Positions 9,217-19,276 of a DNA stretch of 64,000 nt are shown in pieces. Positions within the stretch are counted from its first letter, which is position 1; each line of letters opens with the position of its first letter. This DNA comes from Marinobacter lipolyticus SM19 (GTDB lineage Bacteria; Pseudomonadota; Gammaproteobacteria; Pseudomonadales; Oleiphilaceae). Under the pieces are notes generated by a model. It had not been told where the DNA came from and did no database searches. It saw only the letters and a program-made list of their open reading frames with translations. Position numbers and translations under genes: made by a program. Location of the stretch: NCBI RefSeq assembly GCF_000397065.2, contig NZ_KE007306.1, positions 165,314 to 229,313 on the forward strand, written 5' to 3'.

Positions 9217-9564
9217 TTAGTCCTTGAGAATCCGCTCCAACATGCTTCGTACCTGATGAAACTCCGAATCAATCTCTTGCAAAAACGGGCCCGCATCGTC
9301 CAAGCGCATTTCCCGCCCGGCACTCTCTACTTCCAGGCACAAGGCGCCGAGCCGAGGTGCACCTATATTTATACTGCTTCCTTTGAAACTGTGCGCCGCT
9401 TTAACTAACGCATCGGCATCACCCGTTTCAAGCGCATTACGTATGGATGCCAATCGGTCGACGGAATCGCTGATGTAGGTATGAATCAAAACGTCGAACT
9501 CATCCTCCATCACATCCTTTAGCTCCGCCAGAGCTTCTTCATCAAGGTGCGGCTTGTCGTTCAT
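9217..9564 (-). CDS. hptB: Histidine phosphotransfer protein HptB
   Basis: This single-domain HPt protein has 115 residues, with the phosphorylatable histidine at H58 in the motif KAAHSFKGSS. In Pseudomonas HptB receives phosphate from several hybrid kinases and passes it to HsbR, which controls swarming, biofilm and the Gac/Rsm output through HsbA. Here the start overlaps the hsbR stop (ATGA), and hsbR and hsbA lie immediately upstream, so the whole module is present. The name is assigned from domain plus this three-gene context. Confidence 0.88.
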   Translation of the reverse strand: MNDKPHLDEEALAELKDVMEDEFDVLIHTYISDSVDRLASIRNALETGDADALVKAAHSFKGSSINIGAPRLGALCLEVESAGREMRLDDAGPFLQEIDSEFHQVRSMLERILKD

Positions 9565-11327
9565 GACGGCCCCCCGTGTTGAGTGATGGCCTCCCCCTCA
9601 GGGGCTCCGGCCTCAGAAAAGTGCCAATCATATACGATTTCAACGTGATTGCCCCGCTCCCTGAAAGTCAACGACCCAGCCAGTCTCTGCAACAGCATCA
9701 GACCTCGGCCGGCATAGCCTCGCCCTATGTCGGCTGGCCCCGGATGGTTTTGGTAGTCGAACCCGCGACCACTGTCTTCGCAAACAATGACCAACTGCCC
9801 TCCGGAATCGGTCATCGAGTGGGTCAGGCGAAACGTGATAAAATGATCGCTCACTTTACTCAAGCGTCGCTCCCTTTCAGCGTAATAACGGCCGAAGCCG
9901 TCTGCGGTTCTCTTCCATTCTGATGGCAAGCCGAGAACCCCATGCTCCAGAGCATTGGTATACAGCTCCGATAACAGGGTGTAGATCTCGCCACTTCGGC
10001 GCCTCAGTGCCGGTACTTCCATGCAAATATGAAGCAACAGAGGCAATGGACTGAATTGTCCCAGGGTTCTGTCCCTGACTTCATAAACGCAGTGCCACTC
10101 AGCGGGACCCTCAAGGGCAGATAATGGAACCTCATCCGATAAGCCACCAAGGGCTTCACTTGCCGCCATATCCAGAGTGACCAGGGTCAGATCATCCTGG
10201 TCAAGCCGGCCACCGGAAAAAGCCCGTACCCGATCAATAATGGCGTCAAAGATATGAACCCCGTCAGTCAAAGCGTTCAGGGTACTGACCACGCCTCGGT
10301 CGCCAAACATATCACCCTGATCACTTGTCGTTTCCAGCACGCCATCGGTCATAAACATCAGGGTATCCCCCGGATGAGCCTGGATGACCGTCATCGAGGC
10401 ATCAAAGCGGGTAGCATCCAGAACCCCCAGCGGCAGATGAGACGAGGGCAGAGACCGCCGACTACCATCCTGACGGATTAGCCAGCCATCAGGCAACCCG
10501 CCGTTCCAGATCTGCACCTGACTGAGCGCGAAATCCGCCTGAATCATGGCCGCACAGCAGAACATGCCCGCAGGTAGAATGCGTTTGAGCTTCTGATTGA
10601 TTTCCCTCAGCACATCGCTGCCACTGAATCCCTTGGCAGTCATGCCATAAAAAATCTCCGCCACCGGCATAGCCCCTACAGCCGCCGGCAACCCATGCCC
10701 GGTGAAGTCTCCAATCAATATCTGGATACCACCGGCAGGGCTCGGCGAGGCAAACAGGATGTCGCCGTTGAAAATCGACAGGGGTGAGGCGTGGTAACGA
10801 ATGCTGTCGGTATCCAGACAACCGGTATGGGCGATGTTGTCAAAGACCCGCTTGGCAATATGCTGCTCTTCAGTCAGCTTGCGATTGCGTTCGTGAATCA
10901 AATCCCGATGTTCGCTGATGGTCTGGTGCATCAGTCGCATACGGTTAAATGCGTTGATTTTCGCCTCAATGATGACCCGGTTGTAGGGTTTGGTCAGGAA
11001 GTCATCGCCACCAGCTTCCAGGCAACGGGCCAGTGCATCGGCATTGGTCAGGGAGGTCAGGAAAATCAGCGGTACCAGCCGTTCACCCGCCAGGGCCTTG
11101 ATCTTCCTGGCCGCTTCCATGCCATCCATCTGCGGCATCATGGCATCCAGAAAAACAAGCTGGGGGGAGGCCTGACGGAACAGCTCTACCGCTTCGACAC
11201 CATTGGCGGCATCCAGCACATCATGACCAAGGCGGCGTAACAGGGTTTTCAGGATGAGTCGATCGCTGTCACTATCGTCAGCGATCAGTATCAGGAGCGA
11301 GCGATTGCCAGTTTGAGAATCATCCAC
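9561..11327 (-). CDS. hsbR: HsbR-type response regulator with PP2C phosphatase and anti-sigma kinase domains
   Basis: This 588-residue three-domain regulator has an N-terminal receiver with phospho-acceptor D61 (VFLDAMMPQMDG) and a Lys at FLTKPYN. The middle SpoIIE/PP2C-type phosphatase has GDFTGHGLPAA and FMTDGVLET. The C-terminal HATPase_c (anti-sigma factor kinase type) has LLSELYTNALEHG and CEDSGRGFDY. In Pseudomonas HsbR phosphorylates or dephosphorylates the STAS protein HsbA according to the phosphorylation state of its receiver, set by HptB. All catalytic motifs look intact. It lies 32 nt after hsbA and overlaps hptB. Confidence 0.9.
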   Translation of the reverse strand: MDDSQTGNRSLLILIADDSDSDRLILKTLLRRLGHDVLDAANGVEAVELFRQASPQLVFLDAMMPQMDGMEAARKIKALAGERLVPLIFLTSLTNADALARCLEAGGDDFLTKPYNRVIIEAKINAFNRMRLMHQTISEHRDLIHERNRKLTEEQHIAKRVFDNIAHTGCLDTDSIRYHASPLSIFNGDILFASPSPAGGIQILIGDFTGHGLPAAVGAMPVAEIFYGMTAKGFSGSDVLREINQKLKRILPAGMFCCAAMIQADFALSQVQIWNGGLPDGWLIRQDGSRRSLPSSHLPLGVLDATRFDASMTVIQAHPGDTLMFMTDGVLETTSDQGDMFGDRGVVSTLNALTDGVHIFDAIIDRVRAFSGGRLDQDDLTLVTLDMAASEALGGLSDEVPLSALEGPAEWHCVYEVRDRTLGQFSPLPLLLHICMEVPALRRRSGEIYTLLSELYTNALEHGVLGLPSEWKRTADGFGRYYAERERRLSKVSDHFITFRLTHSMTDSGGQLVIVCEDSGRGFDYQNHPGPADIGRGYAGRGLMLLQRLAGSLTFRERGNHVEIVYDWHFSEAGAPEGEAITQHGGPS

Positions 11328-11359
11328 ACTGGACCTCCCGAAGGGTTTATGCCCCTCCG

Positions 11360-11665
11360 TCAGCGGATCGCAAACAGCTGCTCGAAATTGGATATGGCCA
11401 GGATTCGGCGAACGTCACTGTTACAGTTCTCAATACTGATGGTGGCCCTGTCGCCTCCGGCGTAATCACGCAGTAACAACAACATACCGAGAGCAGAGCT
11501 GTCCAGATACGTTGTATCGGACAAATCCACCACGTAGCCCTTTATTTCCTGGTCACCATGCTCATAGGCGTCACGGAAGGCCTGATGTGTACTGAAATCA
11601 AACCGGCCGTCAATCTTTATGATCAGGGTCTGACCATCCTCGCTGCGACGCGTATGAATAGGCAT
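11360..11665 (-). CDS. hsbA: STAS-domain anti-sigma factor antagonist HsbA
   Basis: This 101-residue STAS protein has the motif TTYLDSSALGMLLLL; the serine at residue 56 is the expected phosphorylation site. In P. aeruginosa HsbA binds FlgM when unphosphorylated (freeing FliA) or a diguanylate cyclase when phosphorylated, switching between motility and attachment. It is the first gene of the hsbA-hsbR-hptB unit, placed between fliJ and fliK as in P. putida. FlgM itself is not in the window. Confidence 0.87.
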   Translation of the reverse strand: MPIHTRRSEDGQTLIIKIDGRFDFSTHQAFRDAYEHGDQEIKGYVVDLSDTTYLDSSALGMLLLLRDYAGGDRATISIENCNSDVRRILAISNFEQLFAIR

Positions 11666-11764
11666 TCCTGGTCCTCCGAGGGAGTTCTCCGAAAAGGTAT
11701 TACACAGGTAAGGATAGCGCAGTCAGGCAGTTTTGCATCCACAACATCTGTACCCCCGGTCGAA

Positions 11765-12208
11765 CTACCCCCGGCGCCGGGCAAAGGCTCGTCCGGCAGC
11801 TTCATCCGCGAGTTTTTGTTCTTTCACGTCTTGCTCCCGCTGCTCCTGGCGACGGCATGTCTCAATATACTTCTCCATGCCACGGCGGCGCTCCCAGGCC
11901 AGTTGCCACTGCCGCCGGCATTCTTCCAGGCGCCCTTCGAGGATATCCAGCTGAGTTTGCTGCTGTCGCAGCACCTGATCCAGCTGAGCAATAAAGGCCT
12001 GCCATGCCTGAAGACGTGCTACTGGCACCACTCCCTGCTGGTTCTGACGAATCTGGTCCCGGTACTCCTGCTGGTACCGGTTAAGATTATCAATCTGCGC
12101 CTGCTGGGCGTCAAACTGCTTGCGAGCCTCGCCCATCTTCTCCAGGGCTTCCTGCTCTTTACGCTCTTCCAGAGTCAGGACCACAGCAAGACGTTGGGAC
12201 CTGAGCAT
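11765..12208 (-). CDS. fliJ: Flagellar export chaperone/stalk protein FliJ
   Basis: FliJ is a coiled-coil protein that forms the central stalk of the FliI export ATPase. The 147-residue product is almost entirely charged helix (KQFDAQQAQIDNLNRYQQEY and following), with [20 protein letters not shown] at the start. The ATG at 12208 overlaps the fliI stop as TGATG. A GTG one codon upstream is possible. Identity is from length, coiled-coil composition and position after fliI. Confidence 0.92.
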   Translation of the reverse strand: MLRSQRLAVVLTLEERKEQEALEKMGEARKQFDAQQAQIDNLNRYQQEYRDQIRQNQQGVVPVARLQAWQAFIAQLDQVLRQQQTQLDILEGRLEECRRQWQLAWERRRGMEKYIETCRRQEQREQDVKEQKLADEAAGRAFARRRG

Positions 12209-13593
12209 CACTCAGCACCTCTCGCCGGTACCGGTGCGCCGGATTTTCTTCGCTCCGGGGACCGCCGTTCCGGAACCACCGCCAACAACTGTTCAATGCT
12301 CTCCTGCAGCGGCGCACTCTCATTCAGCCCCTGCTTGAGAAACTGGGTCATGTTGCCAATATGTGTAATGGCAAAATCGGTTTCGGAATCAGACCCTTTA
12401 ACATACGCACCCACACTGATCAGATCCCTGGCCTGCTGGTAGCGGGAATAAACCTGCTTGAAACGTTGTGCTCTGGAAAAGTGCTCTTCATCGGTTACCT
12501 GTGGCATCACCCGGCTGATGGATGCTTCCACGTCGATAGCGGGATAATGCCCCTCCTCCGCAAGCCGGCGGGAAAGCACAATGTGACCATCCAGAATAGC
12601 CCTGGCTGCATCGGCAATGGGATCCTGTTGATCGTCCCCTTCGGTAAGCACGGTATAGAATGCGGTAATAGAACCGCCACCCTGGCGTCCGTTGCCGGTC
12701 CGTTCCACCAGTTGTGGCAATTTGGCAAAGACCGATGGCGGATAACCCTTGGTGGCCGGTGGTTCGCCCACCGCCAAAGCAATTTCACGCTGCGCCTGGG
12801 CATAACGGGTCAGGGAATCCATCAGCAACAGCACCCGCTTGCCCTTGTCACGGTAGTATTCCGCAATTCGCGTGGTCAACATGGCTGCCCGCAACCGCAT
12901 CAGCGGTGAGTCATCCGCTGGGGAGGCCACAACCACGGAACGGGCCAGACCTTCTTCACCCAGAATGTCCTCGATGAATTCCTTGACCTCACGTCCCCGC
13001 TCGCCAATCAGCCCAACCACGGTGATGTCTGCATCAGTAAAGCGGGTCATCATGCCCAGCAACATGCTTTTACCCACACCGCTGCCAGCAAACAGACCAA
13101 GGCGTTGCCCTTGCCCCACCGTCAGCAGCGAATTGATCGCACGGATGCCGACATCCATCGCTTCACGTACTGGCGCCCGGTCCAGCGGATTGATGATGTC
13201 ACCAGTCAGAGAAACTCTGGATTCAACCTGCAAGGGCCCCTTGCCATCCAGGGGCTCACCGCTGCCGCCCACCACTCTGCCCAGCATTTCCGGGCCAACC
13301 GGCACACGGCTTGCCGCCGCCAGGGGCACCACCCTGGCACCGGGACGCAGACCTTCGATGGCCGTCAACGGCATAAGGTAGACCCGGTCATCCTCAAAAC
13401 CAACCACTTCGGCTTCAACACTGCCGGATCCCTGCCCCTGAATCACGCAACGATCACCCACCACCATGGGACAACCCACGCACTCAAGGGTCAGGCCCAC
13501 CATGCGGGTCAGGCGTCCAGACAGCTCCGGGACCGACTCACGCTCAATGCCTCTCTGTAGTCGCTTCAAACGGTCAGCCAGGTTCCCGGTCAT
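12208..13593 (-). CDS. fliI: Flagellum-specific ATP synthase FliI
   Basis: FliI is the hexameric ATPase that powers unfolding and delivery of flagellar export substrates. The 461-residue product has Walker [15 protein letters not shown], Walker [21 protein letters not shown] and the T3S-specific [20 protein letters not shown]. The ATG at 13593 with GAGGA upstream is preferred to a GTG at 13620, which would add nine residues. It overlaps fliH by 20 nt and fliJ by TGATG. Confidence 0.97.
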   Translation of the reverse strand: MTGNLADRLKRLQRGIERESVPELSGRLTRMVGLTLECVGCPMVVGDRCVIQGQGSGSVEAEVVGFEDDRVYLMPLTAIEGLRPGARVVPLAAASRVPVGPEMLGRVVGGSGEPLDGKGPLQVESRVSLTGDIINPLDRAPVREAMDVGIRAINSLLTVGQGQRLGLFAGSGVGKSMLLGMMTRFTDADITVVGLIGERGREVKEFIEDILGEEGLARSVVVASPADDSPLMRLRAAMLTTRIAEYYRDKGKRVLLLMDSLTRYAQAQREIALAVGEPPATKGYPPSVFAKLPQLVERTGNGRQGGGSITAFYTVLTEGDDQQDPIADAARAILDGHIVLSRRLAEEGHYPAIDVEASISRVMPQVTDEEHFSRAQRFKQVYSRYQQARDLISVGAYVKGSDSETDFAITHIGNMTQFLKQGLNESAPLQESIEQLLAVVPERRSPERRKSGAPVPARGAE

Positions 13594-14440
13594 CGTCCTC
13601 GCTCCCGTTGACGTCGTCACTGCCAGAATCCAGCACGTCCCGGTGGAAATCGGTCAGATCCCCCATCATGGCGTCCAGTTCCTCGCTCTCTCCAGCCTCT
13701 TCATTACCAAGCTGCTTATCAAGCATGTCCTGAACCGCTTTCTGGAAACGTTTTTCTACCGTGAAGTCCACGAGGCTGTGGCGGGGTTCCACCTTACACC
13801 CACCGCGCAGGATGCTGTCATCCTCCACCACCGAGTTGGTCGCTTCGAAGCGTTCCGCCACCTCCCTGACCCAGTCCGCATCGTCCGGGTGAACCAGGAT
13901 ACGCACATTCTCGGTGGTGGATGGCAGACAGGCCATAGCCTGACGGACCACCTGTTGGATCTGGGAGGAATCAATGGACAATTCGCGGTAAACCACGGTA
14001 CGGGCGAGAATAGTGGTCAGGTTGACCAGGGCAGTCTCCAGTTCGTCTTCGTGACGACGAATTGGAATCAGCAGCTCTCCGAGCATGTGTTCAAGCCGGT
14101 CCATGCGGGATTCCATTTCCTTACGGGTTTCTTCCAGGCCTCGCTCTTCGCCCTGCTTCCGGCCTTCAGCAAAGCCGGCTTCATAACCGTCCTTGTGGCC
14201 CTGCTCCCGGCCTTCATTAAAACCAGCCTGGTAGCCTGAGTCACGCCCCTCTGCGTGCCCATCTTCACGCGCAGCCTGACGGATCTCCTCGATATCGGCC
14301 GCCGTCAATGGTTTGACGTCCCGCTCTTCTTCCCGAGCCACCTCATTACCCTTCGAATCAAGCAGGGGCAACTCCCAGCGCTCGTAGGCCGTGAGTTGCT
14401 CTTTGGGTATGCGGTTGAGACTTTTCTCGGAATCTTTCAT
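13574..14440 (-). CDS. fliH: Flagellar assembly protein FliH
   Basis: FliH is the peripheral stalk and regulator of FliI, linking the ATPase complex to FliN. The 288-residue product has a glycine-rich heptad-like stretch at about residues 94-137 ([20 protein letters not shown] and on), the GxxxG repeat region characteristic of FliH. A C-terminal V-ATPase subunit E-like domain (RIPHPDDADW-type region [19 protein letters not shown]) and an acidic tail follow. The ATG at 14440 overlaps the fliG stop (TGATG). Confidence 0.94.
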   Translation of the reverse strand: MKDSEKSLNRIPKEQLTAYERWELPLLDSKGNEVAREEERDVKPLTAADIEEIRQAAREDGHAEGRDSGYQAGFNEGREQGHKDGYEAGFAEGRKQGEERGLEETRKEMESRMDRLEHMLGELLIPIRRHEDELETALVNLTTILARTVVYRELSIDSSQIQQVVRQAMACLPSTTENVRILVHPDDADWVREVAERFEATNSVVEDDSILRGGCKVEPRHSLVDFTVEKRFQKAVQDMLDKQLGNEEAGESEELDAMMGDLTDFHRDVLDSGSDDVNGSEDDDREPG

Positions 14441-15498
14441 CACATCATTTCTTCACCGGCACCACCGAGGGTGATTTCACCGGCTTCAGCCATACGACGG
14501 GCAATGGTAATGATGTCTTTCTGGGCGGTTTCCACTTCGCTGACACGAACCGGGCCCTTGGCTTCCAGATCGTCCTGAAGCAGTTCCGCAGCCCGCTTCG
14601 ACATGTTCTTGAATATTTTGTCCTGCACCGCGTCATCGGCACCTTTCAGGGCCACTACCAATACCTCGGAAGACACTTCACGCAGTAGCGCCTGAATACC
14701 CCGGTCGTCGATGTCCTTGAGGTTATCGAAGACAAACATCAGGTCTTCGATGGTAGAAGCAAGGTCCGGATCCATGTCCTTGATGGAATCCATCAGGTTA
14801 CCCTCTACGCTTCGGTCCATGAAGTTCATGATATCCGCTGCTCGCTTAACACCACCAATGCGGGACGTCTGGGCAGCGGAACCACCGGAGAACTGTTTCT
14901 CGAGAATATTGTTCAGTTCCTGGAGTGCCTGCGGCTGGATACTTTCGAGGGAAGCCACCCGCATCATCACATCCAGCCGAACCTTGTCATCCAGTGTGCC
15001 AAGAATCTCGGCCGCCTGATCCGGGTCCAGATAGGAAATTACGATGGCCTGAATCTGAGGGTGTTCGTATCGGATGATATCGCCAACCGCTCGGGGCTCC
15101 ATCCATTTCAGGGTGTCCAGACCCGTGGTATTGCCACCGATCAGGATACGGTCGATCAGACTGGATGCCTTATCGTCCCCCAATGCCTGGGTCAGCATGG
15201 TGCGGATGTAATCGTCGTTGCCAACGCCGAGGCCTGTCTGGCCACCGACCGCATCAACAAACTGATTCAGTACGAAGGTCACATCATCTTTACTGACGTC
15301 CTTCATCTGCGCCATCGCCACACCAACCCGCTGAACCTCCTTGGGCCCCATGTGTTTCAACACTTCCGCGGCATCGGCCTCACCCAGGGACATCAGCAGA
15401 ATAGCAGCCTGCTCGACACGGGGAATTTTACGCTGCGGTTTCTGGGGCGCCTGTTGTGCACCCTCTACCTGACGATTGGTTTCTTCAGTCATCGACAT
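14440..15498 (-). CDS. fliG: Flagellar motor switch protein FliG
   Basis: FliG is the C-ring protein that contacts stator MotA and generates torque. The 352-residue product has IPRVEQAAILLMSLGEADAA at the N-terminal domain, the middle armadillo-like domain with MEPRAVGDIIRYEHPQIQAI (EHPQ motif), and a C-terminal domain with MFVFDNLKDIDDRGIQALLR, which carries the charged torque helix residues. It overlaps fliF by 14 nt and fliH by TGATG. A second ATG two codons downstream is an alternative start. Confidence 0.98.
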   Translation of the reverse strand: MSMTEETNRQVEGAQQAPQKPQRKIPRVEQAAILLMSLGEADAAEVLKHMGPKEVQRVGVAMAQMKDVSKDDVTFVLNQFVDAVGGQTGLGVGNDDYIRTMLTQALGDDKASSLIDRILIGGNTTGLDTLKWMEPRAVGDIIRYEHPQIQAIVISYLDPDQAAEILGTLDDKVRLDVMMRVASLESIQPQALQELNNILEKQFSGGSAAQTSRIGGVKRAADIMNFMDRSVEGNLMDSIKDMDPDLASTIEDLMFVFDNLKDIDDRGIQALLREVSSEVLVVALKGADDAVQDKIFKNMSKRAAELLQDDLEAKGPVRVSEVETAQKDIITIARRMAEAGEITLGGAGEEMM

Positions 15499-17191
15499 TC
15501 ACCCACTGGCGCATAACCTGGGCAACCCTCGCCGGGTCTTCTGCGATCAGGCCTTTCAGTGCATTCAATTGCCTATCATAACTGTCCGTAGCGCCCGGCA
15601 AAAGCAGTTCATCCTGAGACGACATGGCGCGACGTAACTCATCCCCACCTTCGATACCGTCAAGGTCACCATAACCGCCATCGGCATCCCCCCCACGCTC
15701 ACTCTTGCCTGCGCCGGAAAGACTCTTGAGTGTCGGGCGCAGCAGACCAAGAACCAGTACCAGGATAACCAGACCCGCCAGAACCTGCTTCATCAGATCC
15801 CAGAACCAGGGCTGCTCCCAGAATCCCGGCGTCTCAAACTGCACCTGCTCCTCCGCCGCAAAGGCGGTATTCATAACGGTGACACTGTCTCCCCGTACCG
15901 CGGAGTAACCCACTGCATCGCGAACCAGCATATTCAGGCGCTGCAATTCCTGCTCTGGCCACGGTTCGTAACTGACCTCACCGGTCTGTGGATCGACTAC
16001 CTTCATGTCATCCACTGCCAGGGCCACAGTCAGCCGTTTGACCCTACCCTGCTCCTGACGGATATAACTGACGGTACGATCCATTTCATAGTTTCGGGTA
16101 GATTCCCGGCGCACATTCACCGGCTGTGGTGCGGGCTCGCCGTCTTCCCCTGCTTCACCCTGACCCGCCTGCTCCGGCACCTGACTCTCGCCCGGAGGCT
16201 GGTTTGACAACGCACCAGGTACTCCACCGGTGCTGCCGTTGATGCGCTGCTCACTCATTTCCCGCTCGCTGCGCACGGCCTGCTGCTCAGGGTTGAACAG
16301 CTCTTCTGCCTGCTCCACCGAGGAAAAATCCAGGTCTGCTGTCACTTCTGCACGAAAACGGCCGTCTCCAACAATGGGACCCACCAGGGATGCCACGCGG
16401 CGGGTCAGGCGATCTTCCACGCGAGCTGTGTAGTCGTACTGATCCTTGATTTGCTGACTGTTATTGTCTGTCTCACGCCCGGTCAGGAGGTTGCCGTTCT
16501 GGTCGACGACCGTGACATTCTCCTTACTCATCTCGGGGATGCTGCCAGCCACCAGGTTTACAATAGCCGCGATGTGCTCCTGTTCCGGCTTGCGACCGGC
16601 GAATACATCCAGAAAAACGGACGCTGTCGGGGTGCGGGCATCTCTGACAAAAACGGACCGCTCCGGAATCGCCAGGTGCACGCGGGCAGAACGCACACCG
16701 CGCATAGCAGCGATCGTGCGAGCGAGCTCGCCTTCCAGGCCCCGACGGAAACTGATGGTTTCCATAAACTGCGAGGTCCCCAAACCACGGTCCTGATCCA
16801 GTAGCTCATAACCCATGGTCTGCTCATCGGTCACGCCCTCGGCAGCCAGTTTCAGGCGGGCGTTGTAGACCTCATCGGAGGGCACCAGCAGGGCGCCGGT
16901 ACGCGGATCCATGCGGTAGTTGATGCCGCTCTGATCGAGAATGGAGGTTATATCCTGAGGGTTGTAGCCGGACATATCACCGACCACCGGCTGATAGTTC
17001 GGCTCCTGAGCCCAGAGCACCACGGCAACGCCCAGGGCGACGCTGGCGGCCAGCCCCACCATCAGGCCGATCTGCCGCAATAGGTTTAGCCGATTGAATC
17101 CGAACAGCAGGTCGCTGCGATTTTCCGGTTTATCCGCATCCGAGGCTGCCGGTACGTTGGCGCTGGAGGTTTCTGCAGGTACGCTGGCCAT
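15485..17191 (-). CDS. fliF: Flagellar MS-ring protein FliF
   Basis: FliF forms the MS-ring in the inner membrane, on which the C-ring and export gate are built. The 568-residue product has two transmembrane helices (LMVGLAASVALGVAVVLWAQ near residue 40-60 and LAGLVILVLVLGLLRPTLKS near 465-485), periplasmic ring-building domains with RGLEGELARTIAAMRGVRSA, and a C-terminal cytoplasmic FliG-binding tail ending LNALKGLIAEDPARVAQVMR. It lies 15 nt after fliE. Confidence 0.97.
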   Translation of the reverse strand: MASVPAETSSANVPAASDADKPENRSDLLFGFNRLNLLRQIGLMVGLAASVALGVAVVLWAQEPNYQPVVGDMSGYNPQDITSILDQSGINYRMDPRTGALLVPSDEVYNARLKLAAEGVTDEQTMGYELLDQDRGLGTSQFMETISFRRGLEGELARTIAAMRGVRSARVHLAIPERSVFVRDARTPTASVFLDVFAGRKPEQEHIAAIVNLVAGSIPEMSKENVTVVDQNGNLLTGRETDNNSQQIKDQYDYTARVEDRLTRRVASLVGPIVGDGRFRAEVTADLDFSSVEQAEELFNPEQQAVRSEREMSEQRINGSTGGVPGALSNQPPGESQVPEQAGQGEAGEDGEPAPQPVNVRRESTRNYEMDRTVSYIRQEQGRVKRLTVALAVDDMKVVDPQTGEVSYEPWPEQELQRLNMLVRDAVGYSAVRGDSVTVMNTAFAAEEQVQFETPGFWEQPWFWDLMKQVLAGLVILVLVLGLLRPTLKSLSGAGKSERGGDADGGYGDLDGIEGGDELRRAMSSQDELLLPGATDSYDRQLNALKGLIAEDPARVAQVMRQWVNVDD

Positions 17192-17206
17192 GTCTGTGCT
17201 CCGCTA

Positions 17207-17575
17207 TTATACCGGCATGTTCATGATATCTTCGTAAGCCTTCACCACCCGGTTACGAACCTGGGTTAATGCTTCGAAGGAAACCGAGGCTTTCTCGGAA
17301 GCAATCATCACGCGGGTAATGTCCACGTTGGGATCGCCCATTTCATAAGCTGTCTTGAGTTCACCCGACGTTTGCTGCAGCTCGTTCACACTGCCCACCG
17401 CACGACTGAGCATATCCCCGAAGCTTGGTGTTTCACGACCCTGCTCAACCCGTTGTGGGCTATCAATACGGCCACGAACATCATTGTCCTGCTCAACACG
17501 CTGGTTCTGCATCATCTGCGAACGCATGTTACGGATTTCCGACAGCACATTATTGATATCTGCACGTTCGACCAT
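17207..17575 (-). CDS. fliE: Flagellar hook-basal body protein FliE
   Basis: FliE is the adaptor between the MS-ring and the rod and an early export substrate. The 122-residue product ends with the conserved [20 protein letters not shown] and [20 protein letters not shown]. It is the first gene of the fliE-F-G-H-I-J unit and has a sigma-54-type promoter about 70 nt upstream. Confidence 0.96.
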   Translation of the reverse strand: MVERADINNVLSEIRNMRSQMMQNQRVEQDNDVRGRIDSPQRVEQGRETPSFGDMLSRAVGSVNELQQTSGELKTAYEMGDPNVDITRVMIASEKASVSFEALTQVRNRVVKAYEDIMNMPV

Positions 17576-17644
17576 AACTCACTCCCCGGGATTGGCTGCT
17601 TCGGCAACAACCCATTGAACTCTGAATCTGTTATTCCGTTTCAA

Positions 17645-17658
17645 GCAAACCACAGGCC
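17645..17658 (-). promoter_or_regulatory. Sigma-54-type promoter of the fliE operon
   Basis: On the minus strand the site is TTGGCCTGTGGTTTGCTT, with GG at 17657-17658 and GC at 17645-17646, 10 nt apart. It is a strong match (TGGCC, TTGCT) and lies about 70 nt upstream of the fliE ATG, downstream of the fleR terminator. In Pseudomonas the fliE operon is sigma-54 dependent, which agrees. Confidence 0.82.
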
Positions 17659-17737
17659 AACAACATTTATTTCTTATTTTTCATTAAATTAAGGAAAACA
17701 TTCGCAGTAGAAACAGGATGAACGACGGGGATTTGAC

Positions 17738-17764
17738 AGAAAAAAAGGGCACCCGAAGGTGCAC
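17738..17764 (-). terminator. Rho-independent terminator of fleSR
   Basis: On the minus strand GCACC-TTCG-GGTGC (17749-17762) is followed by CC and a run of seven T. This is a classical UUCG-capped intrinsic terminator 28 nt after the fleR stop, insulating the fliE promoter. Confidence 0.9.
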
Positions 17765-17790
17765 TGAAGAAGGAGTGGAGACAACACGGA

Positions 17791-19254
17791 TCAGGCCATG
17801 GCCAGTTCCGAATCCAGGTCGATGCCTGCATCACGCATCTGGGCCAGCTTGTATCGAAGGGTCCGAGGGCTGATACCCAATTGCTCGGCCGCCCGATTGC
17901 GGCGACCTCGCTCTTTTTTCAGCGTGTCGATAATGATACGGAACTCGCGCTGACGCAGATCATCCCCCAGGGCAACAGGACCACTTATTTCCGACGCCTC
18001 CGTCAAATAATGGGTATCGGGATCAGCGACAGATTCACTTCCAAACGATGCTGAGGGCAATTCCGGCTCTCTCGCCGGGGCCCGTTCCGCAACCGGTGCG
18101 CTGCCGTCGACACGGCCGGTAATGCCCAGTTCCAGGCACAGGTCCGCAGCATGGATAACGTTTCCCTGATGAAGTACCAACGCCCGCTGTATCGCATTAT
18201 CCAGCTCACGGACATTACCGGGCCACGGGTGGCTCACCAGCGCCTGCTGTGCGTCACTGGCGAAACTGATGCCCGTCAGCTTCATCTTGCGGCAATGCTT
18301 CTTCAGCAAGGCAGTCGCCAGCGGCATGATATCAAGCGCTCGGTCCCTCAGAGGTTGCCAGTGCATCGGAAAGACCGTCAGCCGGTAGTAGAGATCCTCG
18401 CGGAACTTACCCTCACGAACATACTCACCCAGATCGCGATTGGTGGTAGCCACTACCCGCACATCCAGGGTAATCGGCTTGCGACCGCCAACCCGCTCTA
18501 CCTCACGCTCCTGCAGCACTCGCAGAAGCTTTGATTGCAGCCCCAGGTCCATTTCTGAAATCTCATCAAGGAGGATGGTGCCGCCATTGGCCTGCTCGAA
18601 CTTGCCAGGCGAAGAAGCAACCGCACCGGTAAACGCCCCTTTTTCATGGCCGAACAGGATGGCTTCAAGCATATTCTCAGGAATTGCTGCGCAGTTGATG
18701 GCCACAAAGGGCTGGTCAGCGCGGGGCGATTGCTGGTGAATATATCGGGCCAGCACCTCTTTACCAGTACCGCTCTCCCCGGAAATCATCACCGTGGATT
18801 CACTGGCCGCGACTTTTGCCGCCAGCTGGAACATACGTTTGCTGATCGGGTCCTCAGCCACCGGCTCATCGCCACCGGTTTTCGCGCGAGCCCCGCCCAC
18901 CACCCTGGTGACTGCATCAACCAACACCTTTGGCTCGAAGGGCTTTACCAGATAGTCGATAGCACCGGACTGCATCGCGGACACCGCGTGACTGATCTGC
19001 CCGTAGGCGGTGATCAGCATCATTGGCAGCCCGGGGTACAGCCGCTGCACCTCCCCCAGAAGGTCATGGCCGGACATGCCGGGCATATTGACGTCACTGA
19101 CCACCATATCCACGGGAGCCTCCGCCAAACGCGTCAAAGCTTCCTCGGCGTTCGCCGCTTCACGCACACGAAACTTTGCCAACTCGAGGGTGGTGACCAG
19201 CGCTTCCCGCAGGTCGTGGTCATCTTCAACGATCAGAATCTGGGCCTTGGCCAT
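17791..19254 (-). CDS. fleR: Sigma-54-dependent response regulator FleR
   Basis: FleR is the class III flagellar activator, phosphorylated by FleS. The 487-residue product has a receiver with D54 (VVSDVNMPGMSG), an AAA+ domain with Walker A GESGTGKE at 159-166 and the sigma-54 contact loop GAFTGA at 206-211, and a C-terminal Fis-type helix-turn-helix (RNRAAEQLGISPRTLRYKLA). The ATG at 19254 is preceded by GGAGG; an in-frame start 12 codons upstream is less likely. Expected targets include the fliE, fliK and fliL promoters in this window. Confidence 0.96.
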   Translation of the reverse strand: MAKAQILIVEDDHDLREALVTTLELAKFRVREAANAEEALTRLAEAPVDMVVSDVNMPGMSGHDLLGEVQRLYPGLPMMLITAYGQISHAVSAMQSGAIDYLVKPFEPKVLVDAVTRVVGGARAKTGGDEPVAEDPISKRMFQLAAKVAASESTVMISGESGTGKEVLARYIHQQSPRADQPFVAINCAAIPENMLEAILFGHEKGAFTGAVASSPGKFEQANGGTILLDEISEMDLGLQSKLLRVLQEREVERVGGRKPITLDVRVVATTNRDLGEYVREGKFREDLYYRLTVFPMHWQPLRDRALDIMPLATALLKKHCRKMKLTGISFASDAQQALVSHPWPGNVRELDNAIQRALVLHQGNVIHAADLCLELGITGRVDGSAPVAERAPAREPELPSASFGSESVADPDTHYLTEASEISGPVALGDDLRQREFRIIIDTLKKERGRRNRAAEQLGISPRTLRYKLAQMRDAGIDLDSELAMA

Positions 19255-19276
19255 GGTTGCCTCCGAAAACTCTTCT

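Noticed and set aside
11666..11764. Possible sigma-54 site upstream of hsbA (GGATGCAAAACTGC)
   Set aside because: GG-N10-GC spacing is met, but neither half resembles TGGCA or TTGC well.
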